Assembly (NCBI RefSeq): GCF_003335105.1
Contig: NZ_QFWQ01000002.1
Coordinates: 186,001 to 250,000, forward strand
Length of the DNA: 64,000 nt
Reading direction: 5' to 3'
From: Rhodanobacter denitrificans
GTDB lineage: Bacteria > Pseudomonadota > Gammaproteobacteria > Xanthomonadales > Rhodanobacteraceae
Shown: positions 36,599-46,748 of the stretch, piece after piece
Position numbering within the stretch: position 1 is the stretch's first letter
Layout: each line of letters opens with the position of its first letter
Position numbers and translations under genes: made by a program
The notes under the pieces: generated by a model
What the model was told of the DNA's origin: nothing
The model's database searches: none
What the model saw: only the letters and a program-made list of their open reading frames with translations

Positions 36599-37981
36599 AT
36601 GGCCGTCAGCGTATTCGACCTGTTCAAGATCGGCATCGGGCCGTCCTCCTCGCACACGGTGGGGCCGATGCGCGCCGCCGCGCGTTTTGCCGAACACTGG
36701 CTGGAGGAGAAGGGCGTGCTCGACCGCGTCGCCCGCGTGCGCGCCGAGCTGTTCGGTTCGCTGGCGATGACCGGCCGTGGCCACGGCACCGACAAGGCTG
36801 TGCTGCTGGGGCTGGAGGGCCAGCACCCGGATACGGTCGATCCCGACCGGATCCCGGCCACGCTCGAACGCATCCGCACGACGCAACGCCTGCGCGTGCT
36901 CGGCAAGCACGAGATCGCGTTCGAGGAGAAGCGCGACCTGGTCTTCAACAAGCGCCAGAAGCTGCCGTTCCACACCAACGGCATGCGCTTTTCCGCCTAC
37001 GACGCCGATGGCAACGAGCTGGCCAGCCGCGACTACTACTCGGTTGGCGGCGGCTTCGTGGTCAACACCGACGAGGCCGCGGAAGACCGCATCGTCGCCG
37101 ACACCACCGAGCAGCCCTACGCATTCACCACCGGCGACCAGATGCTGGCGTTGTGCAAGCAACACAACCTGACCATCGCCCAGTTGATGATGGCGAACGA
37201 AAGCGTGTGGCGCCCCGAAGCGGAAACCCGCGCCGGCCTGCTGACCATCTGGAAGGCGATGCAGGACTGCGTCACCCGCGGCCTGCGCTCGCCCGGCACC
37301 CTGCCCGGTGGCCTGCACGTCACGCGCCGCGCGCCGGCGATGGCCGAGGAACTGCGCAATCAGCCCGAGGCCGCGCTGAAGGATCCGCTGACCATCCTCG
37401 ACTGGGTCAACCTCTACGCGCTCGCCGTCAACGAGGAAAACGCCGCCGGCGGCCGCGTGGTCACCGCGCCCACCAACGGTGCCGCCGGCATCGTGCCCGC
37501 GGTCGGCCACTACTACCTGCGCTTCTGCCCGAAGGCGGACGACGAAGGCATCATCAACTACCTGCTCACCGCCGCCGCCATCGGCATCCTGTACAAGGAA
37601 AACGCCTCGATCTCCGGCGCCGAGGTCGGCTGCCAGGGCGAAGTCGGCGTGGCCTGCTCGATGGCCGCAGGCGGCCTCACCGCCGCGCTCGGCGGCAACG
37701 TGATGCAGGTCGAGAACGCCGCCGAGATCGGCATGGAACACAACCTCGGCCTCACCTGCGACCCGATCGGCGGCCTGGTGCAGATCCCCTGCATCGAGCG
37801 CAACGCGATGGGCTCGGTCAAGGCGATCAACGCCAGCCGCATGGCGCTGAAGAGCGACGGCAAGCACCGCGTCTCGCTCGACAAGGTCATCAAGACCATG
37901 CGCGACACCGGCCGCGACATGAAGGACAAGTACAAGGAAACCAGCCGCGGCGGCCTGGCGGTGAACGTCATCGAGTGCTGA
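36599..37981 (+). CDS. sdaA: L-serine ammonia-lyase, iron-sulfur dependent, single chain
   Basis: Converts L-serine to pyruvate and ammonia using a [4Fe-4S] cluster. 460 residues, fused beta plus alpha form. Seen: [18 protein letters not shown] at the start, [30 protein letters not shown] and the cluster region [20 protein letters not shown] with later [18 protein letters not shown], which supply the cluster Cys residues. Start is the ATG 36599, which matches the family. Confidence 0.96.
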   Translation: MAVSVFDLFKIGIGPSSSHTVGPMRAAARFAEHWLEEKGVLDRVARVRAELFGSLAMTGRGHGTDKAVLLGLEGQHPDTVDPDRIPATLERIRTTQRLRVLGKHEIAFEEKRDLVFNKRQKLPFHTNGMRFSAYDADGNELASRDYYSVGGGFVVNTDEAAEDRIVADTTEQPYAFTTGDQMLALCKQHNLTIAQLMMANESVWRPEAETRAGLLTIWKAMQDCVTRGLRSPGTLPGGLHVTRRAPAMAEELRNQPEAALKDPLTILDWVNLYALAVNEENAAGGRVVTAPTNGAAGIVPAVGHYYLRFCPKADDEGIINYLLTAAAIGILYKENASISGAEVGCQGEVGVACSMAAGGLTAALGGNVMQVENAAEIGMEHNLGLTCDPIGGLVQIPCIERNAMGSVKAINASRMALKSDGKHRVSLDKVIKTMRDTGRDMKDKYKETSRGGLAVNVIEC

Positions 37982-38040
37982 TGCTCCCTCCTGTTCGCGG
38001 ACGATGCTCCCTACATGGCAGATGCCAGACAGGCAGCTTC

Positions 38041-38110
38041 GTAGGGCGGGCAGTGCCCGCCGCTCCGCGTCCGGCTTGAAGCGAAAGCCGGCGGGCCGTG
38101 CCCGCCCTAC
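38041..38110. repeat. GTAGGGCGGGC palindromic repeat, copy 2
   Basis: 70 bases, perfect 12-base inverted ends (GTAGGGCGGGCA / TGCCCGCCCTAC), the same length as copy 1. It lies between sdaA and the APC permease; internal sequence has diverged but keeps the CCCGCCGCTC and AAAGCCGGCGG blocks. Confidence 0.9.
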
Positions 38111-38214
38111 GACGGCCAGAACATGGCGTGACCGCCGGCAGGTGGCACCGAGCGGTCAATTCTGCAACCATCGGCCTCTTTTGGCGCATCCAGACGCCCT
38201 CCGCAGGAGCTTCC

Positions 38215-39879
38215 ATGTCCCAAGCCAGCCCCATCCGCCGCGACGTCGGCCCGTTCGCCCTGATGCTCACCGGCCTGGGCTCGATCATCGGCTCCGGCTG
38301 GCTGTTCGGCGCGTGGCGCGCGGCGCAGATCGCCGGGCCGGGCGCAATCTGGGCCTGGGTGATCGGCGCGGCGGTGATCATGGCGATCGCGCTGACCTAT
38401 GCCGAGCTCGGCTCGATGTTCCCCGAATCCGGCGGCATGGTGCGCTACGGCCACTACTCGCACGGTTCGCTGGTGGGTTTCATCGCGGCGTGGGCGAACT
38501 GGATCGCGATCGTCTCGGTGATCTCGGTGGAGGCGGAGGCGTCGGCGCAGTACATGTCGTCGTGGAAATGGCAGTGGGCGAAGGACCTGTACCACCAGGT
38601 GCCCGGCGGCCACGGCGAGCTGAGCGCCAACGGCCTGCTGATCGCCGCGGCGCTGGTGATCGTGTACTTCCTGCTGAACTTCTGGAGCGTGAAGCTGTTC
38701 GCGCGCTCGAACACCGCGATCACGCTGTTCAAGCTGGTGATCCCCGCGCTAACCGCAGTGCTGCTGATGATGAGCGGCTTCCACCCGGAGAATTTCAGCG
38801 TCGGCATCCACGGTGAACTGCACAAGACCGATTTCGCCTCGGTGCTCACCGCGGTGGCGATCGCCGGCATCGTGTTCAGCTTCAACGGCTTCCAGAGCCC
38901 GGTGAACCTGGCCGGCGAGGCGCACAACCCCGGCCGCAGCATCCCGTTCGCGATCGTCTGCTCGATCGCGCTGGCCACTGTGATCTACGTGCTGCTGCAG
39001 GTGTCGTTCATCGGCGCGGTGCCGCGGGAGATGCTGGCCAATGTGGGCTGGCACGGCATCAACTTCAGCTCGCCGTTCGCCGACCTGGCGATCATCCTCG
39101 GCCTGCAGTGGCTGGCGACGCTGCTGTTCATCGACGCGGTGATCAGCCCCAGCGGCACCGGCATGACCTACACCGCGACCACCGCGCGCATGCTGTACGG
39201 CATGGAACGCAACGGCACGCTGCCGAAGATCCTCGGTCGCATCCACCCGAAGTGGGGCGTGCCGCGCCCGGCGATGTGGGTGAACCTGGTGGTGTCGTTC
39301 CTGTTCCTGTTCTTCTTCCGCGGCTGGGGCACGCTGGCGGCGGTGATCTCGGTGGCCACGATCATCTCCTACCTGACCGGCCCGGTCAGCGTGATGACCC
39401 TGCGCCGCACCGCGCCGGGGCTGCACCGCCCGCTGCGCCTCGCCGGCCTGCCGGTGCTGGCAGGCATCGCCTTCGTCATGTCCACCGAGCTCCTGTACTG
39501 GGCGCGCTGGCCGCTGACCGGCGAGATCATCCTGCTGATGGTGGTCGCGCTGCCGGTGTACTTCTATTACCAGGCCAAGTCCGGCTGGCACGACTTCGGC
39601 CGGCAGATGAAGGGGGCGTGGTGGCTGGTGTTCTACCTGCCCACGCTGGCATTCGTCTCCTGGGCCGGCAGCACCACGTTCGGCGGCAAGGGTTACCTGT
39701 CCTACGGCACCGACCTGGCCGTGGTCGCGGTGATCGGCCTGTTCTATTACGTCTGGGGCGTAAAATCTGGCTGGCGCACGCCGTCGGTGGAAGCGGCGGA
39801 GGTCGAAGCGAAACTCGCCCCCGACGCGCCGCTGGTGCCGCCGGACGAGCAGACCGCGGAACGGATCGCCGGGCACTGA
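38215..39879 (+). CDS. APC-superfamily amino acid permease
   Basis: 554 residues with about twelve to fourteen membrane helices. N-terminal ALMLTGLGSIIGSGWLFGAW carries the helix-1 substrate loop GSIIGSGW of the APC fold; GSMFPESGGMVRYGHY and FNGFQSPVNLAGEAHNPGRS are further family blocks. Transports an amino acid, not identifiable; the serine deaminase upstream makes serine or a related amino acid possible. ATG 38215 has GCAGGAG. Ends before a hairpin terminator. Confidence 0.9.
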   Translation: MSQASPIRRDVGPFALMLTGLGSIIGSGWLFGAWRAAQIAGPGAIWAWVIGAAVIMAIALTYAELGSMFPESGGMVRYGHYSHGSLVGFIAAWANWIAIVSVISVEAEASAQYMSSWKWQWAKDLYHQVPGGHGELSANGLLIAAALVIVYFLLNFWSVKLFARSNTAITLFKLVIPALTAVLLMMSGFHPENFSVGIHGELHKTDFASVLTAVAIAGIVFSFNGFQSPVNLAGEAHNPGRSIPFAIVCSIALATVIYVLLQVSFIGAVPREMLANVGWHGINFSSPFADLAIILGLQWLATLLFIDAVISPSGTGMTYTATTARMLYGMERNGTLPKILGRIHPKWGVPRPAMWVNLVVSFLFLFFFRGWGTLAAVISVATIISYLTGPVSVMTLRRTAPGLHRPLRLAGLPVLAGIAFVMSTELLYWARWPLTGEIILLMVVALPVYFYYQAKSGWHDFGRQMKGAWWLVFYLPTLAFVSWAGSTTFGGKGYLSYGTDLAVVAVIGLFYYVWGVKSGWRTPSVEAAEVEAKLAPDAPLVPPDEQTAERIAGH

Positions 39880-39901
39880 CCCTGCCATCCGATCGACACG
39901 A

Positions 39902-39932
39902 ACGCGCGGCGACGAGCCGCGCGTTTTCGTTT
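39902..39932 (+). terminator. Intrinsic terminator after the APC permease
   Basis: 9-bp stem ACGCGCGGC / GCCGCGCGT with loop GACGA, followed by TTTCGTTT on the + strand. It touches the stop of the convergent permease gene. Confidence 0.8.
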
Positions 39933-41524
39933 CAGCGTGCGGCGCCGGTCGTGCGCCGCGGATCGCCCAGCGACAGCAGCGCCAGCACGGCCGCCAGCAC
40001 CCCGTAGGCCCCGGCGAACTGCCACACGATGCCGCGCGAGGCGGCATCGAGCAGCCACGGCAGGTAGATGCCGCCCGACAGCTCGACCGAATGGATCACC
40101 CCGAACAGGCTGAGCGCCCCGCCCAGCAGCAGGATCAGCGCGGCACGCCGCGGGCGGTGGTCGATCAGCGCCACCACGAAGCTGGCCCAGACCATCGCGG
40201 TGATGATGAAGCCGTTGCCCAGCACGGTGATCACCGCCAGCTCGGAGATGCCGTGCGCGCCGTCGTTGAACAGTTGCGCGAAATGTTCGGGCGAGACATA
40301 GGCCGGGTCGCTGAGCTTGATCGTGAGCATTCGCGCGATCGCCGGAAAGAAGCTGAACACCACCGCGGCGGCGTAGCGCGTCGGCGTCGCCTCGAACGCC
40401 TGCACGGTGATGCCGATCGCCACGAACACCAGGATCGGCGCCAGCACCGGCAACGGCAGCAGCTCGACCAGGTTCGACAGATAGCCGAACACGCCGCCCA
40501 GCCCGATCACGATGCCGGTGAGCAGGGTGTAGCCGCTGCGCGCGCCCATCGCCTTGTACGACGGCTGGCCGATGTACGGCGTGGTCTGCGCCACGCCGCC
40601 GCAGAAGCCGGCCGCCAGCGTGGCCAGCGCCTCGACCAGCAGGATGTCGCGGGTGGAATAGTCATCGCCGGCGGCGCGTGCGCTCTCGGTGACGTTGATG
40701 CCGCCCACCACCATCAGCAGGCCGAACGGCAGGATCAATGGCAGGTATGGCACGACGTAGGCGAGCCCGTCTACCCACTGCAGGGTCGGCCACGGCAGCG
40801 CGAAACGCCACTGCCACGCCGCCGGCGCGTGGTAGCCCGCGCCCAGCCAGCCCGGCGCGCCGAGCCCGTAGTACAGCAGCGCACCCACCACGAACGCCAC
40901 CAGCACGCCGGGCAGGCCGAACGGCATGCGCGCGTGCGCGACCAGCGCGTACAGCACCACACCGAGCCCGGCGAATCCCACCACCGGCAACTTCAGGATT
41001 TCCACCAGCGGCAGGAAGCCCATCAGCACCAGCGCGATGCCGGCGATCGAACCGAGCAGGCCGGCGCGCGGTACGTGCCGTTGCACCATCGCGCCGAAGA
41101 ACGACAGCACGAACTTCAGCACGCCCATCACCACCAGCGAGGCCATGCCCAGCTGCCAGGTGGCGATCGCGGCGGCATGTTCGTCCATGCCGCCCTGCCT
41201 GAAGCCGAGGAAGGCCGGGCCGAGCACCAGCAGCGCCATGCCGATGCTGGTCGGCGCATCCAGTCCCAGTGGCATCGCGGTGACGTTGTTGCTGCCGCTG
41301 CGCCGTGCCAGCCGGCGCGCCATCACGGTATAGGCGAGGTTGCCCAGCAGCACGCCCAGCGCGGTGCCCGGAAACATGTGCAGGAACACGATGTCCGCGG
41401 GAAAGCCGAACAGGCCGATCAGCGCCGCGGCGAGGAAGCCCATGATGGACAGGTTGTCCACCACCAGCCCAAGGAACCCGTTGAGGTCGCCGGGGGCGAA
41501 CCAGCGGTTGGCTGAGGCGTTCAT
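39932..41524 (-). CDS. NCS2-like (xanthine/uracil-type) permease
   Basis: 530 residues, about twelve to fourteen helices. Family-like blocks are [59 protein letters not shown] and [23 protein letters not shown]. Resembles distant NCS2 nucleobase permeases; the substrate is not clear. Convergent to the APC gene. Confidence 0.75.
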   Translation of the reverse strand: MNASANRWFAPGDLNGFLGLVVDNLSIMGFLAAALIGLFGFPADIVFLHMFPGTALGVLLGNLAYTVMARRLARRSGSNNVTAMPLGLDAPTSIGMALLVLGPAFLGFRQGGMDEHAAAIATWQLGMASLVVMGVLKFVLSFFGAMVQRHVPRAGLLGSIAGIALVLMGFLPLVEILKLPVVGFAGLGVVLYALVAHARMPFGLPGVLVAFVVGALLYYGLGAPGWLGAGYHAPAAWQWRFALPWPTLQWVDGLAYVVPYLPLILPFGLLMVVGGINVTESARAAGDDYSTRDILLVEALATLAAGFCGGVAQTTPYIGQPSYKAMGARSGYTLLTGIVIGLGGVFGYLSNLVELLPLPVLAPILVFVAIGITVQAFEATPTRYAAAVVFSFFPAIARMLTIKLSDPAYVSPEHFAQLFNDGAHGISELAVITVLGNGFIITAMVWASFVVALIDHRPRRAALILLLGGALSLFGVIHSVELSGGIYLPWLLDAASRGIVWQFAGAYGVLAAVLALLSLGDPRRTTGAAR

Positions 41525-41759
41525 GCGCGGAACCCACCCGGGCCGATCGCGCCGCCGCCGTGCGGGGATGCCGGCGGCGCCGGCGAACGGGAGTTCATCG
41601 AGTCATCTCTCCTGCATGTGGACATCCGGACATTGGCGGCAACCGCGCAGCGACGCAATACGGGATGGTGGCGATCACCGGCGCATGGCAATGTCGAAAT
41701 CGCGGCGCCCGATTCGTCGTTCCCGCAGACACCCCTCCTGCCACGCAAGGAAACCGCCC

Positions 41760-42356
41760 ATGCCGTCCACGATCCGCACCGCCCTCGCCCTCAGCCTGCT
41801 GGCCCTGCTGCCGCTGACCGTCGCCAACGCCACCGAGGTGAAGTACCGGCTGGACCCCGACCACACCTACCCCAGCTTCGAGGCCGACCACCTCGGCGGC
41901 CTGTCGGTATGGCGCGGCAAGTTCAACCACAGCAGCGGCACGGTGACGCTGGACAAGGCGGCCGGCAGCGGCATGGTGAAAGTCGTGGTGGACATGAAGA
42001 GCGCCGACTTCGGCCAGGACCAGCTCAACCAGAAGGCCCAGGGTGAGGAACTGTTCGACACGGCGAAGTATCCGCAAGCCGTCTACGCGGGCCGCCTCGC
42101 CGGCTTCGTCGACGGCAAGCCGACCCGCGTGGTCGGCACGCTCACCCTGCACGGCGTGACCCGCCCGCTGGAACTGAAGATCGACAGTTTCAAGTGCATG
42201 CCGCATCCGATGCTGAGACGCGAAGTGTGCGGCGCCGACGCGCTGGCCACCTTCCAGCGCGACGCGTTCGGCATGGACGCCGGCAAACCCTACGGCTTCG
42301 GCATGGCGGTGACGCTGCGCATCCAGGTCGAGGCGATCGCCGTGCCCGCCACCTGA
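41760..42356 (+). CDS. YceI-family periplasmic protein (third copy)
   Basis: 198 residues with a signal peptide ([17 protein letters not shown]) and the YceI core ([37 protein letters not shown]). It has Cys residues in [15 protein letters not shown] that the other two copies lack. ATG 41760 follows AAGGA by 8 bases. Monocistronic, 7.6 kb from the YceI-cytochrome operon. Confidence 0.9.
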   Translation: MPSTIRTALALSLLALLPLTVANATEVKYRLDPDHTYPSFEADHLGGLSVWRGKFNHSSGTVTLDKAAGSGMVKVVVDMKSADFGQDQLNQKAQGEELFDTAKYPQAVYAGRLAGFVDGKPTRVVGTLTLHGVTRPLELKIDSFKCMPHPMLRREVCGADALATFQRDAFGMDAGKPYGFGMAVTLRIQVEAIAVPAT

Positions 42357-42481
42357 GTCGCCTCGGGCCAGCGCCACGTACCGCGCGCTTTGTCATTCCG
42401 AATGACCGCCCCGTCACGGCACAAGTTGTACAGTGGATTCATGGATCGTGGCCTTCACGTTGTTCAACCGAGGGGCGTCAG

Positions 42482-43180
42482 ATGAATCCGCAGAAGCCGG
42501 TGGGTGCGCGCGTCAAGATTTCGAGGAACGGCCCCTATCTCGTTTCCGGGGCGCTACCTCTGCACAGGCAGACCATCGGCACCAACGAAGACGGCGAGTC
42601 GACAAGCTGGGACAAGGGTCGACAGTACCCCGAGCAGGAGCAATACGCGTTGTGCCGCTGCGGCCACAGCGCGAGCAAGCCATTCTGCGATGGCTCGCAC
42701 GCCAAGGTCGGATTCGACGGCAGCGAAACGGCGAGTCGCGAGCCCTATCTCGATCAGGCCGAAGTCATCCGCGGCCCGACCATGTCGCTCACCGACGTCG
42801 AGGGCCTGTGCGCGTTCGCGCGCTTCTGCGACCCGCATGGCAAGGTGTGGAACCTCGTCGGCGCATCCGATGAGCCCGCGGCCGGCAAGCACTTCGTCAG
42901 CCAGACCTGCGCCTGCCCGTCCGGACGGCTGGTGGCCTGGGACAATGAGACCGGCAAGCCGATCGAGCCCGCGTTCGAGCCGTCGATTGCCCTGATCGAG
43001 GATCCTGCCCAGCACTGCTCCGGCCCGATCTGGTTGCGTGGTGGCGTGCAATTGATCGGCGCCGACGGCTTCGAATACGAAATACGCAACCGGGTGACCT
43101 TGTGCCGCTGTGGCGCGTCGCAGAACAAGCCGTTCTGCGACGGCACGCATGCATCGATCGGATTCAGTGACAGCGAATGA
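42482..43180 (+). CDS. CDGSH iron-sulfur protein with two CDGSH motifs
   Basis: 232 residues. Two CDGSH [2Fe-2S] sites: CRCGHSASKPFCDGSH near 57-72 and CRCGASQNKPFCDGTH near the C-terminus. Between them a segment with further Cys (GLCAFARFCD, SQTCACPSGR) resembles the divergent single-cluster domain seen in this protein family. Redox or cluster-transfer role likely; partner unknown. A perfect 7-bp inverted repeat (GTCATTC/GAATGAC) at 42392-42406 lies upstream and could be an operator. Confidence 0.9.
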   Translation: MNPQKPVGARVKISRNGPYLVSGALPLHRQTIGTNEDGESTSWDKGRQYPEQEQYALCRCGHSASKPFCDGSHAKVGFDGSETASREPYLDQAEVIRGPTMSLTDVEGLCAFARFCDPHGKVWNLVGASDEPAAGKHFVSQTCACPSGRLVAWDNETGKPIEPAFEPSIALIEDPAQHCSGPIWLRGGVQLIGADGFEYEIRNRVTLCRCGASQNKPFCDGTHASIGFSDSE

Positions 43181-43199
43181 GCAGTCAGCCCACGCGGGC

Positions 43200-44282
43200 T
43201 CAAGCCAGCGCCAGCACATCGCCCAGCAGCGCCTGCGCGGTCACTTCCGGCCCCGCGCCCGGGCCCTGGATCACCAGCGGCTGCGCGTAGTAGCGGGTGG
43301 TGGTGAGCGCGAACTGGTTGTCGGTGCCGTACAGCCGCGCGGCGGGGTGGGTGAGCGGCACTTCGGCCAGGCCGACGCGGGCATGCCCGCGCTGGTTGAG
43401 CCGGGCCAGGAAGCGCAACACGCAGCCCCGCGATTTCGCCTCGGCATGGCGTGCCGCCAGCGGTACGTCGAGTTCGGCCAGCCGCGCCAGGAACGCCTCG
43501 GTGTCCAGTTCGCGCAACGACTCGGGCACCAGGCCTTCCACCTGCACCTCGTCGGTACCCAGCGCGAAGCCGGCGTTGCGGGCGATGATCAGCAGCTTGC
43601 GCGCCACGTCCTCGCCGGACAGGTCCGAGCGCGGATCGGGTTCGGTATAGCCGAGCTGGCGCGCCTCGCGCAGCAGCTCGGAGAACGGACGGCTGCCGTC
43701 GTACTGGTTGAACAGCCACGACAGCGAACCGGAGAACACGCCTTCCAGGGTGAGCAGGCCGTCGCCGCAGGTACGCAGGCGGCGCAGGGTGGACAGCACC
43801 GGCAGGCCGGCGCCCACCGTGGCCGAGTCGCCATAGCAACCGCCGTTCGCCAGCGCCGCCTGCAGCGCGCGCCAGCCGGAGAGTTCGCCGCCGGCCAGCG
43901 CCTTGTTCGCGGTGACCACGTGGTAGCCGCGCGCCAGCCACTCGGCGTGGCGCGCGGCCAGCGCCGTGCTGGCGGTGGCGTCGATGATCACCTTCACCGC
44001 CGCGTCGCTGGCGTCCAGCGCGGCGAGCAGGCTGGCGTTGTCGCGCGGGGTGCCGTGCTGGTTCAGCTGCTCGCGCAGGTTGCGCCGGGCCAGGCTGGCC
44101 GGGTCGGTCTGCTGGCGCCGCGAGTTCGCCGCACCGACCAGCCGCAGCGAACCCGCGGCGGTGGTGTTGAGCAGCTTCAGCAAGGCGCCGCCGACCACGC
44201 CGGTGCCGAGCAGCACGATCGCGATGGTGGAGGATGCCTCGCTCCTGGCGCTCGTCGCGCGCTCGGCCAGCACCGCGCTCAT
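43200..44282 (-). CDS. hom: Homoserine dehydrogenase
   Basis: NAD(P)-dependent enzyme reducing aspartate semialdehyde to homoserine, 360 residues, without an aspartokinase domain. Rossmann motif LLGTGVVGGALLKLL near 24-38, VTANKALAGG (catalytic Lys region), GVFSGSLSWLFNQ and DVARKLLIIARNAG are the C-terminal catalytic blocks. The start overlaps the metB stop (ATGA), so translation follows metB. Last gene of metX-metB-hom. Confidence 0.93.
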   Translation of the reverse strand: MSAVLAERATSARSEASSTIAIVLLGTGVVGGALLKLLNTTAAGSLRLVGAANSRRQQTDPASLARRNLREQLNQHGTPRDNASLLAALDASDAAVKVIIDATASTALAARHAEWLARGYHVVTANKALAGGELSGWRALQAALANGGCYGDSATVGAGLPVLSTLRRLRTCGDGLLTLEGVFSGSLSWLFNQYDGSRPFSELLREARQLGYTEPDPRSDLSGEDVARKLLIIARNAGFALGTDEVQVEGLVPESLRELDTEAFLARLAELDVPLAARHAEAKSRGCVLRFLARLNQRGHARVGLAEVPLTHPAARLYGTDNQFALTTTRYYAQPLVIQGPGAGPEVTAQALLGDVLALA

Positions 44283-45466
44283 GCGAGCACCCGGCGTTTG
44301 GACGTCCCTGCCGCCGCGGCACGGACCAACGCCGTGTCGAGGTCGCGCAGCAGGTCGTCGCCGTCCTCGATGCCCACCGACAGCCGCAGCAGGCTGTCGG
44401 CGATGCCGGCGGTGCGGCGCGCCTCCGGCGCCATCGCGGCATGGGTCATCGTGGCCGGGTGCGCGATCAGGCTTTCCACGCCGCCCAGCGACTCGGCCAG
44501 CGAGAAATACTGCAAGCCGTCGACGAAGGCCTCGATCTGCGCCACGTCGCCGTCCAGCTCGAAGCTCAGCATCGCGCCGAAACCCTGCTGCTGGCGCGCC
44601 GCCAGCGCATGGCCGGGGTGGCTGGCCAGGCCGGGGTACCAGACCTTGCGCACGGCGGCGTGCGCGTCCAGCCGCTCGGCGATACGCGCAGCGCTTTCCT
44701 GGTGCTGGCGCAGCCGCACGCCGAGCGTGCGCAGGCCACGCAGGGTCAGGTAGCTGTCGAACGGCGCGCCGGTGAGGCCGTTGCAGTTGGCCCACCACTT
44801 CAGCTGCTCGGCCAGCGCGGCGTCGCGCGCCACCGCCGCGCCGCCGACCACGTCGCTGTGGCCGTTGATGTACTTGGTGGTAGAGTGCACCACCACGTCC
44901 GCGCCGAGCAGCAGCGGCTGCTGCAGCGCCGGCGACAGGAAGGTATTGTCCACCACCAGCAGGGCGCCCACCGCGTGCGCGGCCTGCGCCACGTGACGGA
45001 TGTCGGTGATGCGCAGCAGCGGGTTCGACGGCGTCTCCACCCACACCAACGCCGGCTTCTTCGCCAGGCCGGCGGCCAGCGCCACGCTGTCGGTGAGGTC
45101 GGCGAACTCGACCTGGAAGCGACCCTTCTTCGCCCATGCGTCGAGCAGCCGCCAGGTGCCGCCGTAGCAGTCATGCGCCGCCAGCACGGTGGCGCCCGCC
45201 GGCACCAGCTCCAGCGCCAGCGCCACCGCCGACATGCCGCTGGAGGTCACCACCGCGCCGGCGCCCTGCTCCAGCTCCGCCAGCGCCTCGCCGAGCAGGT
45301 CGCGGGTGGGATTGCCGCTGCGCGAGTAGTCGTATGCGCGCTTGCGGCCGAAGCCGGCGAAGCTGTAGTTGGTCGACAGGTGCAGCGCGGGCACCACGGC
45401 GCCGTGCTGGGTGTCGCTCTCGATGCCGGCGCGCACGGCGCGGGTACAGGGGGCGGGCTCGGTCAT
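44279..45466 (-). CDS. metB: Cystathionine gamma-synthase / O-acylhomoserine sulfhydrylase
   Basis: PLP enzyme of the Cys/Met family, 395 residues, joining an O-acylhomoserine with cysteine (or sulfide). PLP Lys in VVHSTTKYINGHSD near 200; phosphate loop SSGMSAV near 84; VDNTFLSPALQQPL; WVETPSNPLL. Good site GGAG before ATG 45466. Between metX and hom; cysteine versus sulfide cannot be decided from sequence alone. Confidence 0.92.
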   Translation of the reverse strand: MTEPAPCTRAVRAGIESDTQHGAVVPALHLSTNYSFAGFGRKRAYDYSRSGNPTRDLLGEALAELEQGAGAVVTSSGMSAVALALELVPAGATVLAAHDCYGGTWRLLDAWAKKGRFQVEFADLTDSVALAAGLAKKPALVWVETPSNPLLRITDIRHVAQAAHAVGALLVVDNTFLSPALQQPLLLGADVVVHSTTKYINGHSDVVGGAAVARDAALAEQLKWWANCNGLTGAPFDSYLTLRGLRTLGVRLRQHQESAARIAERLDAHAAVRKVWYPGLASHPGHALAARQQQGFGAMLSFELDGDVAQIEAFVDGLQYFSLAESLGGVESLIAHPATMTHAAMAPEARRTAGIADSLLRLSVGIEDGDDLLRDLDTALVRAAAAGTSKRRVLA

Positions 45467-45511
45467 CTCGATCTCCAGGTCTTTCGTCAGTCGGTGAATG
45501 CAGGTTCTTGG

Positions 45512-45584
45512 GTAGGGCGGGCACTGCCCGCCAGCTGTTCGACGATGCGTATGGCTCGGGAGCGGCGGGCACTGCCCGCCCTAC
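45512..45584. repeat. GTAGGGCGGGC palindromic repeat, copy 3
   Basis: 73 bases with perfect 12-base inverted ends, in the metX-metB spacer. Because metX and metB are on the same strand this palindrome would be transcribed and could form a long RNA hairpin between the two coding regions. Confidence 0.9.
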
Positions 45585-45601
45585 GAAGGCAGTGCACGCG
45601 G

Positions 45602-46633
45602 CTACGCGAGCGCTTCACGCAGCAGCGGCGCGAGCTGTTCGGGTTCCTTCAGGAAGGCGTCATGGCCGTACGGCGATTCGACCACCTCAAGCGTGGCCGG
45701 CCCATGCAGGCGGCGCTGCAGTTCGCACAGGTCGGCCAGCGGCACCAGCCGGTCGGAGGGGAAGCCGATCAGCGTGGCCGGGACGGGAATCCGCTCGGGC
45801 TGCACGTCGTGCAGGTCGATCGACTCGGACAGCGCGAGGAAGCGGTCCGCATCGAAGCGCTCGACGAAACGGCGGCCCTGGTGCGCCAGGTAGTCCTCGA
45901 CCGGGAAGTGGAAGCGCTCCTCGCGCCATTCCGGGCCGCCGGCGAAGCGCCGGCCGAACTCGGCGCTACCGCGGTAGGTGGTGATCGCCAGCTGGCGCGC
46001 CAGCGCGAGCGCCGCATCGGCCTGGCCGCTGGCCTGGCCCAGCCGCACGATGCCGCGCTGCACGCTGCGCTGCGCGGTGCTGAGCGGATGCGGCCGGTGC
46101 GCGCCGGCCAGCAGCAGCAGGCGGTCCACGCTGCGCGGGTGCCGCGCGGCGAACGCCAGCGCCACCATTGCGCCATAGGAGGAGCCGACAAAGGCATGCG
46201 CCTGCGCGATGCCCAGCTCGCCGAGCAGCGCGGCCAGGGCATCGGCCTGGTCCTCGCTGGAGACCGAACCCGCGCCGAGCCGGTCCGGGCTGAGCCAGTC
46301 GATGGACAGGACACGCCAGCGCTCCAGGTCGATCGCCGCGCCGCGGCCGACCAAGGCCTGCCACCAGCCCGGCGCCGCGCCGCCGTCCAGCGCGGTGACA
46401 TCGCGATCGGCCGAGATGCCGCCCTGCACGATCACGGTGGGCGCGCCCGGCGCACCGCACCACAGGTAGTCCACCTCCACCTCGCGCGGGCCGCTGCCGT
46501 ACTTCGGGCTGAGCCGCAACCGGCGGGTGCTGCGCTGGGCGGTGAGCGGCGAACGCGCGTACGCCGGCTCGGCGGCGGCGGTGCAGGCGGCCTGGCTGGC
46601 TTCGGTACAGCGGGTTTCGGGCAGGAACGTCAT
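45602..46633 (-). CDS. metX: Homoserine O-acyltransferase (MetX type)
   Basis: Alpha/beta hydrolase that activates homoserine with acetyl- or succinyl-CoA, first step to methionine. 343 residues. Nucleophile Ser in GSSYGAMVAL, Asp in FPSDRLVPL and His in YGHDAFL form the triad; VIVQGGISADRDV is the oxyanion strand. In Xanthomonadales MetX enzymes are thought to use succinyl-CoA, but this cannot be read from the motifs here. ATG 46633 with GGAGAG 8 bases upstream. Leader carries a SAM riboswitch. Confidence 0.92.
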   Translation of the reverse strand: MTFLPETRCTEASQAACTAAAEPAYARSPLTAQRSTRRLRLSPKYGSGPREVEVDYLWCGAPGAPTVIVQGGISADRDVTALDGGAAPGWWQALVGRGAAIDLERWRVLSIDWLSPDRLGAGSVSSEDQADALAALLGELGIAQAHAFVGSSYGAMVALAFAARHPRSVDRLLLLAGAHRPHPLSTAQRSVQRGIVRLGQASGQADAALALARQLAITTYRGSAEFGRRFAGGPEWREERFHFPVEDYLAHQGRRFVERFDADRFLALSESIDLHDVQPERIPVPATLIGFPSDRLVPLADLCELQRRLHGPATLEVVESPYGHDAFLKEPEQLAPLLREALA

Positions 46634-46642
46634 GAAACTCTC

Positions 46643-46734
46643 TCCGGTCGGCATCGCCCTGCGCGGGACCGGAAGGGTCGTCGGTACCGGTTTGGCGGAA
46701 GCTGCCGCGAGCCGGACGACGCCCATCTTCCGGT
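46643..46734 (-). promoter_or_regulatory. Predicted expression platform of the SAM riboswitch
   Basis: Read on the minus strand: ACCGGAAG (46734-46727), CTTCCGGTC (46675-46667) and GACCGGA (46649-46643), the last overlapping the metX Shine-Dalgarno GGAG. The middle segment can pair either with the first (8 bp, ribosome site free) or with the last (7 bp, ribosome site hidden). This looks like a translational switch; it is a hand-drawn pairing, not a computed fold. Confidence 0.5.
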
Positions 46735-46748
46735 GGATGCCGCAGCAT

